Source: JAWKSY01 sp041402125
GTDB lineage: Bacteria; Planctomycetota; GCA-002687715; DRQF01
Assembly: GCA_041402125.1 (NCBI GenBank)
Contig: JAWKSY010000017.1
Coordinates: 43,886-107,885 of the forward strand
Direction: 5' to 3'
DNA length: 64,000 bases
Of the stretch, positions 25,490 to 33,735 are shown in pieces. Position 1 is the stretch's first letter; the number at the start of each line of letters is the position of its first letter. Made by a program: the position numbers and the translations under genes. Below the pieces are notes generated by a model that ran no database searches, was not told the origin of the DNA, and saw nothing but the letters and a program-made list of their open reading frames with translations.

Positions 25490-25516
25490 TTGACTCCACC
25501 GGAGGCCTTCGATAAT
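25490..25516 (+). promoter_or_regulatory. Promoter for the tRNA-His/tRNA-Lys unit
   Basis: TTGACT (25490-25495) and GATAAT (25511-25516), spacer 15; TAATTT two bases further gives the usual 17. It lies about 75 bases before tRNA-His in an otherwise GC-rich stretch. Confidence 0.55.
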
Positions 25517-25590
25517 TTCGTCCGCCGCTGACGGAACGGGGTGACCCGAACGGTCTTCGGCGCGAGCGGCCCCCCGCGAGGGGGGAGCAC

Positions 25591-25665
25591 GGAGGGTGTA
25601 GCTCAGTCGGTTAGAGCGTCTGGTTGTGGTCCAGAAGGCCGTGGGTTCGAATCCCATCACCCTCC
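25591..25665 (+). tRNA. tRNA-His (anticodon GTG)
   Basis: A cloverleaf with anticodon GTG in loop TTGTGGT. The acceptor GAGGGTG/CACCCTC is extended by an encoded G at -1 opposite discriminator C, the identity mark of tRNA-His. CCA is not encoded. Confidence 0.96.
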
Positions 25666-25743
25666 CTCGGCGCAGTCATCACGAGTCCGCGATGCGGACG
25701 ACTTGATGACTCGCCCGCGGACGTTAAGCTCCGCGCGATCCGA

Positions 25744-25816
25744 GCCCGCATAGCTCAGTTGGTAGAGCAAGGGATTCTTAATCCCTGGGTCCCAGGTTCG
25801 AGTCCTGGTGCGGGCA
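25744..25816 (+). tRNA. tRNA-Lys (anticodon CTT)
   Basis: A 73-base cloverleaf: acceptor GCCCGCA/TGCGGGC, anticodon loop TTCTTAA with CTT, T-arm GGTTCGAGTCC and discriminator A. CCA is not encoded. It lies 78 bases after tRNA-His. Confidence 0.96.
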
Positions 25817-25825
25817 CTGAAGACG

Positions 25826-25861
25826 AGGCGAGGCGTCCCGATCGGGCCGCCTCGCCTTTTT
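25826..25861 (+). terminator. Intrinsic terminator after tRNA-Lys
   Basis: Arms 25826-25835 (AGGCGAGGCG) and 25848-25857, followed by TTTTT. It ends the His-Lys tRNA transcript. Confidence 0.85.
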
Positions 25862-25911
25862 CGTGGCCGCCCGCGGCGGACCGGCGGCGAGCCGGCGCGC
25901 GCCGGGCCTGT

Positions 25912-25917
25912 TAGATT
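25912..25917 (+). promoter_or_regulatory. Candidate -10 box for the YgiQ gene (possible leaderless mRNA)
   Basis: TAGATT ends 6 bases before the ATG at 25924, so a start at the usual distance would fall on or next to the A of the start codon. No ribosome site is seen before this ATG. Confidence 0.35.
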
Positions 25918-25923
25918 GACGCG

Positions 25924-27969
25924 ATGAAGACCAAGCCGTCGCCAGGCCGCGGAGGCGGACCCGAGAGTCCGTCCTTCCTGCCCGCCACCCGTCACGAGAT
26001 GGATGCGCTCGGCTGGGACGCCGTGGACGTCGTCTTCGTGAGCGGCGACGCCTACGTCGATCATCCCTCCTTCGCCGCCGCCATCCTCGGACGCTCGCTC
26101 GAGGCCGCGGGATTCCGCGTCGCCATCCTCGCGCAACCCGACTGGCGGAGCGCCGAGGCGTTCCGGGTCTTCGGTCGTCCGCGACTCTTCTTCGCGGTCT
26201 CGGCCGGCAACATGGACTCGATGATCAACCACTACACGGCGAACCGGAAGCCGCGCAGCGACGATGCCTACAGCCCGGGCGGCAAGGCGGGGCGTCGGCC
26301 CGATCGGGCCACGAACGTCTACGCCCAGCGCTGCCGGGAGGCCTTCCCGGGCGCGACCGTCGTCGCGGGAGGCGTCGAGGCCTCGCTGCGGCGCGTCGCC
26401 CACTACGACTACTGGAGCGACACCGTCCGGCCGTCGATCCTCCTCAGTTCGAAGGCCGACCTCGTCGGCTTCGGGATGGGGGAGAGCGTCATCGTCGAGG
26501 TGGCTCGCCGCCTGGCCGCCGGCGAGGAGCCGAAGGACCTGCGCGACCTGCGCGGCGTCGCCTACCTCCTCGGCGCGAGCGAGGAACTCCCGGCCTTCGC
26601 GCCCGGCATGCGAGCCGCCGGCACGCCCGAGGACGACACGGTCGAACTGCCGTCCTTCGAGGAGGTGAAGGCCGACCGCCGGGCCTTCGCGCTCGCCTCG
26701 CGACTCGTCCATCGCGAGAGCAATCCGCTGAACGCCCGACGCCTCGTGCAGCGGCACGGCGACCGCCTCCTGGTGCAGAATCCGCCCTCGTTGCCGCTCA
26801 CGACGCCCGAGATGGACCGCATCTACGGGCTGCCCTACGCCCGATCCGTCCACCCCGCGAACGAGGGCAAGGTCCCGGCCTGGGAGGCCATCCGCAACAG
26901 CGTCACGATCATGCGCGGCTGCTTCGGCGGCTGCACCTTCTGTTCGATCACGGCGCATCAGGGGCGGATCATCCAGTCGCGCTCGCGCGAGTCGATCCTC
27001 GCCGAGATCGACGGGATGGAGGGACGCGCGGGATTCACCGGCGTCATCTCCGACATCGGCGGACCCACCGCGAACATGTACGAGATGCGCTGCACCCGGC
27101 CCGAGGTCGAGGCGCGCTGCCGGCGACTCTCCTGCGTCCACCCGACGGTCTGCAAGATGCTCGGGACCTCGCACGAGAACCTCAAGAAGCTCATGCGGGA
27201 CGCGCGTGAGCGTTCGCACGTCAAGCGCGTCTTCGTCGCGAGCGGCATCCGGACCGATCTCGCCCAGCTCGATCCGGAGTACGTGGAGGAGCTGGCGGCG
27301 CACCACGTCGGCGGCACGCTCAAGGTCGCGGAAAGCACGTCCACCTCGAGGTCCTGCGGCGGATGAAGAAGCCCACCGTCGAGACTTCGACGGCTTCGTC
27401 ACCGCCTTCCGCAAGGCGAGCGACAAGGCGGGGAAGAAGCAGTTCATCGTGCCTTACTCATCGCCTCCCACCCGGGCTTCGCTCGAGGAGATGATCGAGC
27501 TCGCGCTCTACCTGAAGCGGAACGGCCACCGGGCCTGACGCGGGTGCAGGACTTCATCCCCTCGCCGATGGACCTGGCGGCGACGATGTATTACACCGGG
27601 CTGGACCCCATCGACATGGAGCCGGTGGCGGTGGCCAAGAACCTCCGGGATCGCCGCCTGCAGCGCGCCCTCCTCCAGTTCTTCAAGCCGGAGAACTGGT
27701 TCGAGGTGCGCCGCGCGCTGGAGCAGGCGGGCCGCGAGGACCTGATCGGGGACGGCCCCGATCGGCTCATTCCCTCCCGACCGCCTCGCGAAGCGGTCGA
27801 GGCGCGGCGCCGGAATGCCCGCGAGGAGGGCGCGAAGACGAAGGCGGCCGACGAGCGATCGATCGGCTATCGACCCCATCGCAAGGGCTGGAAGGCCCGG
27901 CGAAAGAAAGGGGCCCGGCCGGGCGGAGGCGCTCCGCGCGGCGGTCCCCAGCGAGGAGAAGAGAGATGA
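25924..27969 (+). pseudogene. YgiQ family radical SAM protein, frameshifted
   Basis: About 680 codons of a YgiQ-type radical SAM enzyme of unknown substrate. The N-terminal domain contains DAVDVVFVSGDAYVDHPSF. The iron-sulphur site is CFGGCTFC (Cx3Cx2C). The TIM-barrel continues with 'GVISDIGGPTANMYEMRC'. The C-terminal domain includes VQDFIPSPMDLAATMYYTGL and a basic tail. The frame breaks repeatedly between about 27330 and 27545 (near 27333, 27382, 27455, 27477 and 27537). The conserved sequence (EVLRRMKKP, DFDGFVTAFRKASDKAGKKQ, LALYLKRNGHR) simply changes frame, so error is likely. The stop overlaps the esterase start in ATGA. Confidence 0.88.
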
Positions 27970-28718
27970 CGCAGGCGAGCGACCTGAAGAAGATCGAGGA
28001 TTCCTGGTACAGCAACCACCTCGGGCGCGAGATGCCCATCGTGCGCTACGGCGACTACGGCGCGCCGGTGCTCTTCTTCCCGACCGCGGCCGCGGACTAC
28101 CTCGAATACGAGCGCTTCCGCCTGATCGACTCGATCGCGCACTTCGTCGAGCGGGGGATGATCAACATCTTCTCGATCGACAGCATCAACAAGGACGCCT
28201 GGCTCAACGAGAAGATCGAGCCGGCGCGCCGGGCCGAGATCCAGGTCGCCTACGACCGCTACGTCGCCGAGGAGGTCGTTCCCTACATCCGGAACGCCTG
28301 CCAGACCGACGACATCAAGATCACGACGACCGGGGCGAGCTTCGGCGCCTACCACGCCATGAACGAGACCCTGAAGCACCCCGATCTGTTCGCGGGCGCC
28401 ATCGCGATGTCCGGCTGCTACGACATCCGCTCGTCCTGTGACGGCCACCACGACGCGAACGTCTACTTCAACAACCCCGTCGAGTTCCTTCCCAACATCG
28501 AGGACGAGGATCTCCTCGCCCGCCTCCGCGAGCTCCGCATCACCGTCGTCACCGGACAGGGCGACTACGAGAACCCGGACTACTCGAAGGAGATGGCGGG
28601 ACTCCTCGAGCGCAAGGGCATCCCCGTGACGCTCGATCTCTGGGGCCACGACGTGAAGCACGACTGGCCCTGGTGGAACCGGATGCTCAACCACTACCTG
28701 CCGATCCACTGCTCCTGA
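27966..28718 (+). CDS. Esterase-like alpha/beta hydrolase
   Basis: A 250-residue cytoplasmic protein (no signal peptide) of the esterase D/enterochelin-esterase-like alpha/beta hydrolases. The nucleophile elbow is GASFGAYHA (Ser in G-x-S-x-G), the acid is probably Asp in 'TGQGDYENP', and the base His lies in 'LWGHDVKHDWPWW'. It opens with YSNHLGREMPIVRYGDYG, common in this family. The substrate is unknown. GAGGAGAAGAG precedes ATG 27966, which overlaps the YgiQ stop by 4 bases, so the two are coupled. Confidence 0.85.
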   Translation: MTQASDLKKIEDSWYSNHLGREMPIVRYGDYGAPVLFFPTAAADYLEYERFRLIDSIAHFVERGMINIFSIDSINKDAWLNEKIEPARRAEIQVAYDRYVAEEVVPYIRNACQTDDIKITTTGASFGAYHAMNETLKHPDLFAGAIAMSGCYDIRSSCDGHHDANVYFNNPVEFLPNIEDEDLLARLRELRITVVTGQGDYENPDYSKEMAGLLERKGIPVTLDLWGHDVKHDWPWWNRMLNHYLPIHCS

Positions 28719-28744
28719 GGGATCGGACCGGTCGGAAGGACCTC

Positions 28745-28782
28745 GAGGACGCGGGCGCCGCCGGAGCGGGGTCCGCGTCTTC
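28745..28782. terminator. Hairpin between convergent esterase and 30 kb operon
   Basis: Arms 28745-28754 and 28773-28782 pair over 10 bases with one wobble. The position, between two convergent stops, suits a terminator that could serve both strands. Confidence 0.4.
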
Positions 28783-30627
28783 TCATTCCACGCCGCGGAT
28801 GAAGCGCGAGGCGAAGCTCCGGACCTCACGTCCGTTGAGCACGTGGAAGGTCCGCAGTCGTTCGATGGTCGAGGTCGAGAAGCGCCCGAGCGGGAGGTGC
28901 ACGAGCACCTTGCCGTGGCGACGGGCGAGCCGGCGCCAGGACGCTCGCGGCGGCACGGGCGACACGATCGCGACGTGGCGTTCGTCCGAGTGGTAGAAGG
29001 CGCCGGCGAGGAGTCGCTCCTCGAGCGTCGTGCAGTCGGCGAATCGCGGGTCGGTCCAGATGTCGCGGATCGGGCGCGGCGGGAAGAGGAAGAAGGCGCC
29101 CCCGTAGCGGGCGCGGGCGATCCCGGGTCCGATCATGTCGTCGCCGAAGTCGCTCGCGAAGAAGACGAGGGTGGACTCCTCCTCGTGCTCGGCGAACCAG
29201 GTCGTCCGCCAGGGGTAGTCGTCCGGGTCGGCCGGCACGTCGAAGAGGAAGACGACGGTGTCGAGGGAGCCGCGCGCGGGGGGCAGCTCCCGCACCCAGA
29301 TCTCGCGGGAATGCCAGTTGCGCAGGGTCTCCCGGACGTCGATCCCGTCCTTCACCGAGGCGCTGAACTTCTCGACCTTGGCGAGGTCGTTCGCGATCAG
29401 GTTCTTGGCCTGCTCGCGGACGTGCCGGTTGAAGCTCTCGATGCGCGTGTCCTCGGGCGGCCAGGAGCACTGCTCGTAGGGATTCCAGACCCGGCTCCAG
29501 TTCTGCTTCTCGCGCTCCTCCGGCTCGGGCCGCAGGTCCAGCGGACGCCATTCGAGCGCGTCCCCGGGGAGCAGGTTCTCGACCTCGATCGGACCGCGTT
29601 CGGGATGTTCGGCCCGGTGCGGCGCGAAGCGAAGGAAGAGTTCGCCCGTCTCCGGTTGCGGCGGGTACTCCCGGGCCGTCTCGAGCAGCGCGATGGCGAA
29701 GTCGTCGCCGAAGACCTGCTTCGCCGCCTCGACGAGCAGGAAGAGATCGGGGCGCAGGCGGTGGCGGATGAGCGCGAGGTTGCGGACGTACTGGAGATAG
29801 AGGCGGAGCGTCTTCACGTTCACGCGCCGCCGGGCGCTCTTCTTCCGGGCGAGGAGGCGGTCGCGCGTCTCGAGGAGCAGGGCCTTGATGCCGTCGACCC
29901 CGAGGCTGCGGTCCTCGCCGAGCTCGCGCCGCTGACGCTCGTACAGCCACGTGATCCAGGGGATCTCGGCCAGGAAGAAGGCGAGCGTCTTCTTCTCGAC
30001 CAGGAAGGTCTCAACCGGGGCGAAGCGCGTCGGCGTCTCGGGGTAGGGCGCGCGACGGCGGTAGGCGTCCCGGACGAAGGGCCAGTCCAGCAGCGAGACC
30101 ACGAAGAGGACGCGCTCGAAGTCGAGCTCGAGCTTGTGGAGCTCGAAGGCCATGTGGCGGACGCGTCGGTCGCGCTGATCGTCCGGATCCGGCATCGGAA
30201 GCGCGGCGAGGACGGCGACGGCGAGCTTCTCCGGGCTGAGGACGCGGAGGGCGTAGGGGTCGGGGAAGAGGGCGCACTCCTCACGGTAGTCCGCGACCTC
30301 GAGGTCGATGAACCGGACGGGAATGCGTTCCTGACGCGCGATGCGGATCGCGTTGATGATCGGCTGGCAGGGATCGATCGGCACGTAGGCCGCCGCCTCG
30401 TCGTCGTCGCCTTGACGCTGGAGGACGCAACGGATTTCCGGCAGGGCGTCGACGGCCTCCTCGACCTCGGCCTGCAGCGCGGCGGGGAGCGGGATGGCGA
30501 GACAGTCGACCCGGTCGCCCAGGAGGGCATCGCGCACCGCCAGGCCGTAGTCCGCGCTCCCGTTGACGACGGGAAAGGAGCGGATGCGCCCGGAGAAGCG
30601 GAAGACCGCGTCGCCGGCCTCGCTCAC
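28783..30627 (-). CDS. Large uncharacterised protein in a MoxR operon (DUF5682/TraB-like N-terminus?)
   Basis: A 614-residue soluble protein with no signal peptide. Its first 130 residues have an order of motifs that recalls TraB/DUF5682-type proteins: 'DCLAIPLPAAL', then 'YVPIDPCQPIINAIR', then 'IPVRFIDLEVADYREE'. The middle is helical and rich in charged residues (LARKKSARRRVNVKTLRLYL). The last 200 residues include VVFLFDVPADPDDYPWRTTW and 'FFASDFGDDMIGPGIARARY'. The GTG start (30627) overlaps the ATPase stop in GTGA. DUF5682 proteins are known to sit beside MoxR ATPases, which supports but does not prove the link. The function is unknown. Confidence 0.6.
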   Translation of the reverse strand: MSEAGDAVFRFSGRIRSFPVVNGSADYGLAVRDALLGDRVDCLAIPLPAALQAEVEEAVDALPEIRCVLQRQGDDDEAAAYVPIDPCQPIINAIRIARQERIPVRFIDLEVADYREECALFPDPYALRVLSPEKLAVAVLAALPMPDPDDQRDRRVRHMAFELHKLELDFERVLFVVSLLDWPFVRDAYRRRAPYPETPTRFAPVETFLVEKKTLAFFLAEIPWITWLYERQRRELGEDRSLGVDGIKALLLETRDRLLARKKSARRRVNVKTLRLYLQYVRNLALIRHRLRPDLFLLVEAAKQVFGDDFAIALLETAREYPPQPETGELFLRFAPHRAEHPERGPIEVENLLPGDALEWRPLDLRPEPEEREKQNWSRVWNPYEQCSWPPEDTRIESFNRHVREQAKNLIANDLAKVEKFSASVKDGIDVRETLRNWHSREIWVRELPPARGSLDTVVFLFDVPADPDDYPWRTTWFAEHEEESTLVFFASDFGDDMIGPGIARARYGGAFFLFPPRPIRDIWTDPRFADCTTLEERLLAGAFYHSDERHVAIVSPVPPRASWRRLARRHGKVLVHLPLGRFSTSTIERLRTFHVLNGREVRSFASRFIRGVE

Positions 30628-31583
30628 GGCTCGTCGTCCCCGTCCTCGTCGTGGTCGGGGTGGAGCGGGTCGTCCTCGGCGAAGAAGAAGTCCGGGATCC
30701 CCGAGGGGAGCCCCTGGCTTCCGAGCACCCGCTGCCGACGTTCGGCGAGGCGATCGAGGTCGAGCGCGTCGTCGCCGAGGACGGCGATGACCGCCTCGCG
30801 CCAGGCCTCGTCGCGGCCGAGCGGATGCTCGGGGTTCTGGGCGAGGCGCTTGAGGGCGTAACGGAGGAGGCTGATGCCGTCCCGCGGCGAGAAGTCGAGC
30901 GCGAGATCGTGGGCGCGCTGGAGGAAGTCCACCGCCTGTCCGAGCATCTGATCCTCGGCGAAGGGCAGGTGGTAGCGGAGGATCGCGAGCTCGTCCTCGC
31001 GGTCGGGGAACTCGAGGCCGAGGGTCGGCTGGAGCCGCGACATGATGTAGTCGGGGATCTCGTAGGTCGACTCGTCCTGGTTCATGGTGACGCAGCAGCG
31101 GAAGTCGGCGTGGGCGGGGATCGAGATGCCCGCGATGATCGACTCGACGTAGCGGCGATGATCGAGAAGCGGGGCGAGCGAGGCCCAGCTCTTCTCGTTC
31201 ATGCGGTTGCCCTCGTCGAGCACGCAGACTCCGCCCCGGATCATCGCGGTGACGAGCGGCGAGCCGTGGTAGGCGATGGAGCCTCCCTCGGAGAGGACCG
31301 GCGTCACGAGCAGGTCTTCCGGACGCGTGTCGGCCGTGCACTGGTAGATGTAGAGGTCCTGCCCGCGCGCGCGCGCCGCCGCCATCGCCAGCGTCGTCTT
31401 CCCCATTCCGGGCAGGCCGACGATCCGCGGGGCGAGGGGACGGTCGGACTCGTCGATCACCAGCCAGCACGCCAGGAGCTGCTCGAGGACCCGCCCCTGG
31501 CCGATCCACTTCTGATCCGCCGCGACCGGATGACCGAGGGCGATCTCGACGCCGTCGATGGTGATGCGGTCCTTGGCGCTCAT
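30624..31583 (-). CDS. MoxR-type AAA+ ATPase
   Basis: A 319-residue AAA+ ATPase. Walker A is GLPGMGKTTLA (about residue 57), Walker B 'GGVCVLDEGNRM' and sensor 1 'DFRCCVTMNQDEST'. A C-terminal lid (GISLLRYALKRLAQ) and an acidic tail complete it. It is a different subgroup from the ATPase at 17208-18671. It is sandwiched by 4-base overlaps between the AI-2E permease (upstream) and the large unknown protein (downstream), so it probably works on or with them. Confidence 0.88.
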   Translation of the reverse strand: MSAKDRITIDGVEIALGHPVAADQKWIGQGRVLEQLLACWLVIDESDRPLAPRIVGLPGMGKTTLAMAAARARGQDLYIYQCTADTRPEDLLVTPVLSEGGSIAYHGSPLVTAMIRGGVCVLDEGNRMNEKSWASLAPLLDHRRYVESIIAGISIPAHADFRCCVTMNQDESTYEIPDYIMSRLQPTLGLEFPDREDELAILRYHLPFAEDQMLGQAVDFLQRAHDLALDFSPRDGISLLRYALKRLAQNPEHPLGRDEAWREAVIAVLGDDALDLDRLAERRQRVLGSQGLPSGIPDFFFAEDDPLHPDHDEDGDDEP

Positions 31584-32914
31584 CCTTCGGTCTCCTCGTC
31601 GGAGCCCTCGGCGGATCCGCCTTCCGGCAGGAGGTTGCCGCGGCGGCGGAACTTGACGCGGAGGCCGATCTCCCGGTCCTCCTTCTTGATCACGTGCGTG
31701 AAGAAGTAGTAGCAGATCGGCAGTCCGAGCAGCAGACCCCAGACGCCAAGCGCGTGGTGTCCGATGACGAGGATCACGAGCACGAGCACGGGGTTGACCC
31801 GCAGGGCCGCGCCCATGATCCGTGGATTGAGGACGTAGGCCTCGAGGAAGTGGATCAGCGTGATGAAGACGACGAGGATCATCATCATCCCGGGGCCGTC
31901 GACCCAGAGACCGGTGAGGCAGATCGGCACCGACGAGATGAAGACGCCGGCGACGGGGATGAAGCCGCAGAAGAAGACCACGAGCGAGAGCAACCAGACG
32001 TTCGGGAGCCCCAGCGCCCACAGCCCGATCGCGGTCAGGATCGTGTTGACGAGGGCGATCACCGCCTGCGCCTCGAGCACCTTGCCGAGCACCGAGCCGA
32101 ACTTCACCAGGTCGCGCGCCACCTCGGTGTAGGCGTTGTCCAGGCGCGTCGACTCCAGCTTCCGGATCTCGCGCCGCAGCGCCTCGATGTCGAAGACGAC
32201 CAGGAAGCTGAAGAGCAGGCTGAGGAAGTAGACCGAGGCGATCGCCGAACCGATGGCGGCGACGTCGGCGAGGACCTGCGGGATCTTCCGCGCGCCCTCG
32301 CGCTCGACCCACTTCACGAGGTCCTTCCAGGCCTGGGTCTCGCCGATGCGCAGGCGCTCGCGCCGGGTCTTCTTGCCGACCGGTTCGGTCGGCGCGCCGG
32401 TCTCCGGGTCCTTCGCCTCGCCGTCGGGCGGCGTCGCCTCGCTCTCCTCGACCGGGATCTCGACCGTGACCAGGCGCCGATAGGGCGCGACGTTGTCGTA
32501 GAGCCAGGGGTCGACCTTCTCGTCCCAGAGGGCCGGGACCTCGTTGATGCGATCGATGCCCGACCGGACCTCCTCGAATCCCCGGACCACCTGGGGGACG
32601 AGGAGGTTGACGATGATGCCGGCCGCCACGAGGAAGAACAGGAAGACGCCGACGACGCGACCCTTCCAGGGGACCTTCGGGAAGACCTGTCCGATGGCTC
32701 GCGCCGCGGTGTTCGTCACGAAGGAGAAGACGAAGGTCAGGAAGACCAGCGGGAAGAAGTCCCGCAGGAGGTAGAGGATCAGGAAGAAGAGTGACCAGAT
32801 CGCCGCCTTCTTCAGGAAGCGGACGGACCAGGTCACCGTCCGCCACCACTCGAGGCGATGCGAGAGGATCTCCGTGCGGACGTCCTCTTCGGTTTCCGTT
32901 CGTTCCTCGACCAC
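31580..32914 (-). CDS. AI-2E family transporter (TqsA/PerM-like permease)
   Basis: A 444-residue inner-membrane protein. An N-terminal cytoplasmic stretch, two clusters of helices separated by a long hydrophilic loop (residues about 125-215), and the conserved core 'VFFCGFIPVAGVFISSVP' followed by HFLEAYVLNPRIMG are typical of the AI-2E exporter family. Members export signals, metabolites or ions; the name does not prove AI-2 transport. The GTG start at 32914 has GGGAGGTC upstream. It is the first gene of an operon with MoxR ATPase and the large unknown protein. Confidence 0.9.
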   Translation of the reverse strand: MVEERTETEEDVRTEILSHRLEWWRTVTWSVRFLKKAAIWSLFFLILYLLRDFFPLVFLTFVFSFVTNTAARAIGQVFPKVPWKGRVVGVFLFFLVAAGIIVNLLVPQVVRGFEEVRSGIDRINEVPALWDEKVDPWLYDNVAPYRRLVTVEIPVEESEATPPDGEAKDPETGAPTEPVGKKTRRERLRIGETQAWKDLVKWVEREGARKIPQVLADVAAIGSAIASVYFLSLLFSFLVVFDIEALRREIRKLESTRLDNAYTEVARDLVKFGSVLGKVLEAQAVIALVNTILTAIGLWALGLPNVWLLSLVVFFCGFIPVAGVFISSVPICLTGLWVDGPGMMMILVVFITLIHFLEAYVLNPRIMGAALRVNPVLVLVILVIGHHALGVWGLLLGLPICYYFFTHVIKKEDREIGLRVKFRRRGNLLPEGGSAEGSDEETEG

Positions 32915-32982
32915 GTCTGACCTCCCTTTCGTCGGCCGCGACTATATCAGGCGCGGCGCGGATCGGGGACCAGGGGGAGGAG

Positions 32983-33735
32983 TCAGTCGAGCTGGGCCTC
33001 GAGGAGACGGATGCGTCCGAGGCGGAAGAGGACGCCGGGCTGATCCGGGTCCTGGGCGAGCGAGCGCTCGTAGGCGGCGCCGGCCGCGCCGAACTCGCCG
33101 AGCTTCTCGTGGGAGCGCCCGATGACGTTCAGGAGGTGCGCCGTCTCCGCCGCGTCCCGCGTGAAGGAGTTCAGCACCTCGATCGCCTCGCGGTACTGCC
33201 GGCGGAGGTAGTGGCCCCGACCGAGGTACTGCTTCGGGTAGTTGATCTTCGGGCACTCGCGGTGGAGCCGGGTCAGATGCTCCATCGTCCGCGCGATCTC
33301 GCCCGGATGGTCGGTGAGGCGGATGCGGAGGGCGTCCCGGAGGCGGAGATGGACGGCCCTCAGCGTCCGGGCGTCGCGGCCGAAGGCCGCGTAGTCCAGG
33401 TAGTCCTCGATCTCGGCCGGCCGCAGCGGCCGATCCGCGCGGATCCGACACTCGACCAGCTCGATGACGGCGCGCTTGTAGCTCGGATCGACCCGGCGGG
33501 CCTCGTCGAAGGCCTCGGCGGCCGCCTCGAGGTCCCCGCCCGCGCGCTCGACGCGGCCGAGGGCGTGGGCGATCTCGGCGTGGCGGCGCGGCGCGAGCGC
33601 GTCTCCGAAGCCGCGAGCGCGCTCCAGGCAGTTCGACAGCCGGTCGCGGGCCTCGTCGAAGGCGCCCCTGGCGACCGCGTCATCGAGTCCGGCGAGGACG
33701 TCGTGAACCTCGTGCTCGAAACGATCCGGGCTCAC
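32983..33735 (-). CDS. TPR repeat protein
   Basis: A 250-residue all-helical protein with tetratricopeptide-like repeats, for example 'GRVERAGGDLEAAAEAFDEA' and 'GEFGAAGAAYERSLAQDP'. It has no signal peptide or membrane segment and probably acts as a protein-binding scaffold. The GTG start (33735) overlaps the stop of the preceding TPR gene in GTGA, so the two are likely to work together. The partner is unknown. Confidence 0.78.
   Translation of the reverse strand: MSPDRFEHEVHDVLAGLDDAVARGAFDEARDRLSNCLERARGFGDALAPRRHAEIAHALGRVERAGGDLEAAAEAFDEARRVDPSYKRAVIELVECRIRADRPLRPAEIEDYLDYAAFGRDARTLRAVHLRLRDALRIRLTDHPGEIARTMEHLTRLHRECPKINYPKQYLGRGHYLRRQYREAIEVLNSFTRDAAETAHLLNVIGRSHEKLGEFGAAGAAYERSLAQDPDQPGVLFRLGRIRLLEAQLD

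Noticed and set aside
24937..25515. Plus-strand frame of 192 codons over the histone gene and its upstream region
   Set aside because: It lacks a ribosome site and is antisense to the histone, whose fold and ribosome site are clear.
28783..30627. Assigning the large protein firmly to DUF5682
   Set aside because: Only the order of a few motifs in the first 130 residues agrees; the rest cannot be matched by eye.
31580..32914. Calling the permease a quorum-sensing AI-2 exporter
   Set aside because: The family name is broad; no luxS or lsr genes are seen, so the substrate is left open.
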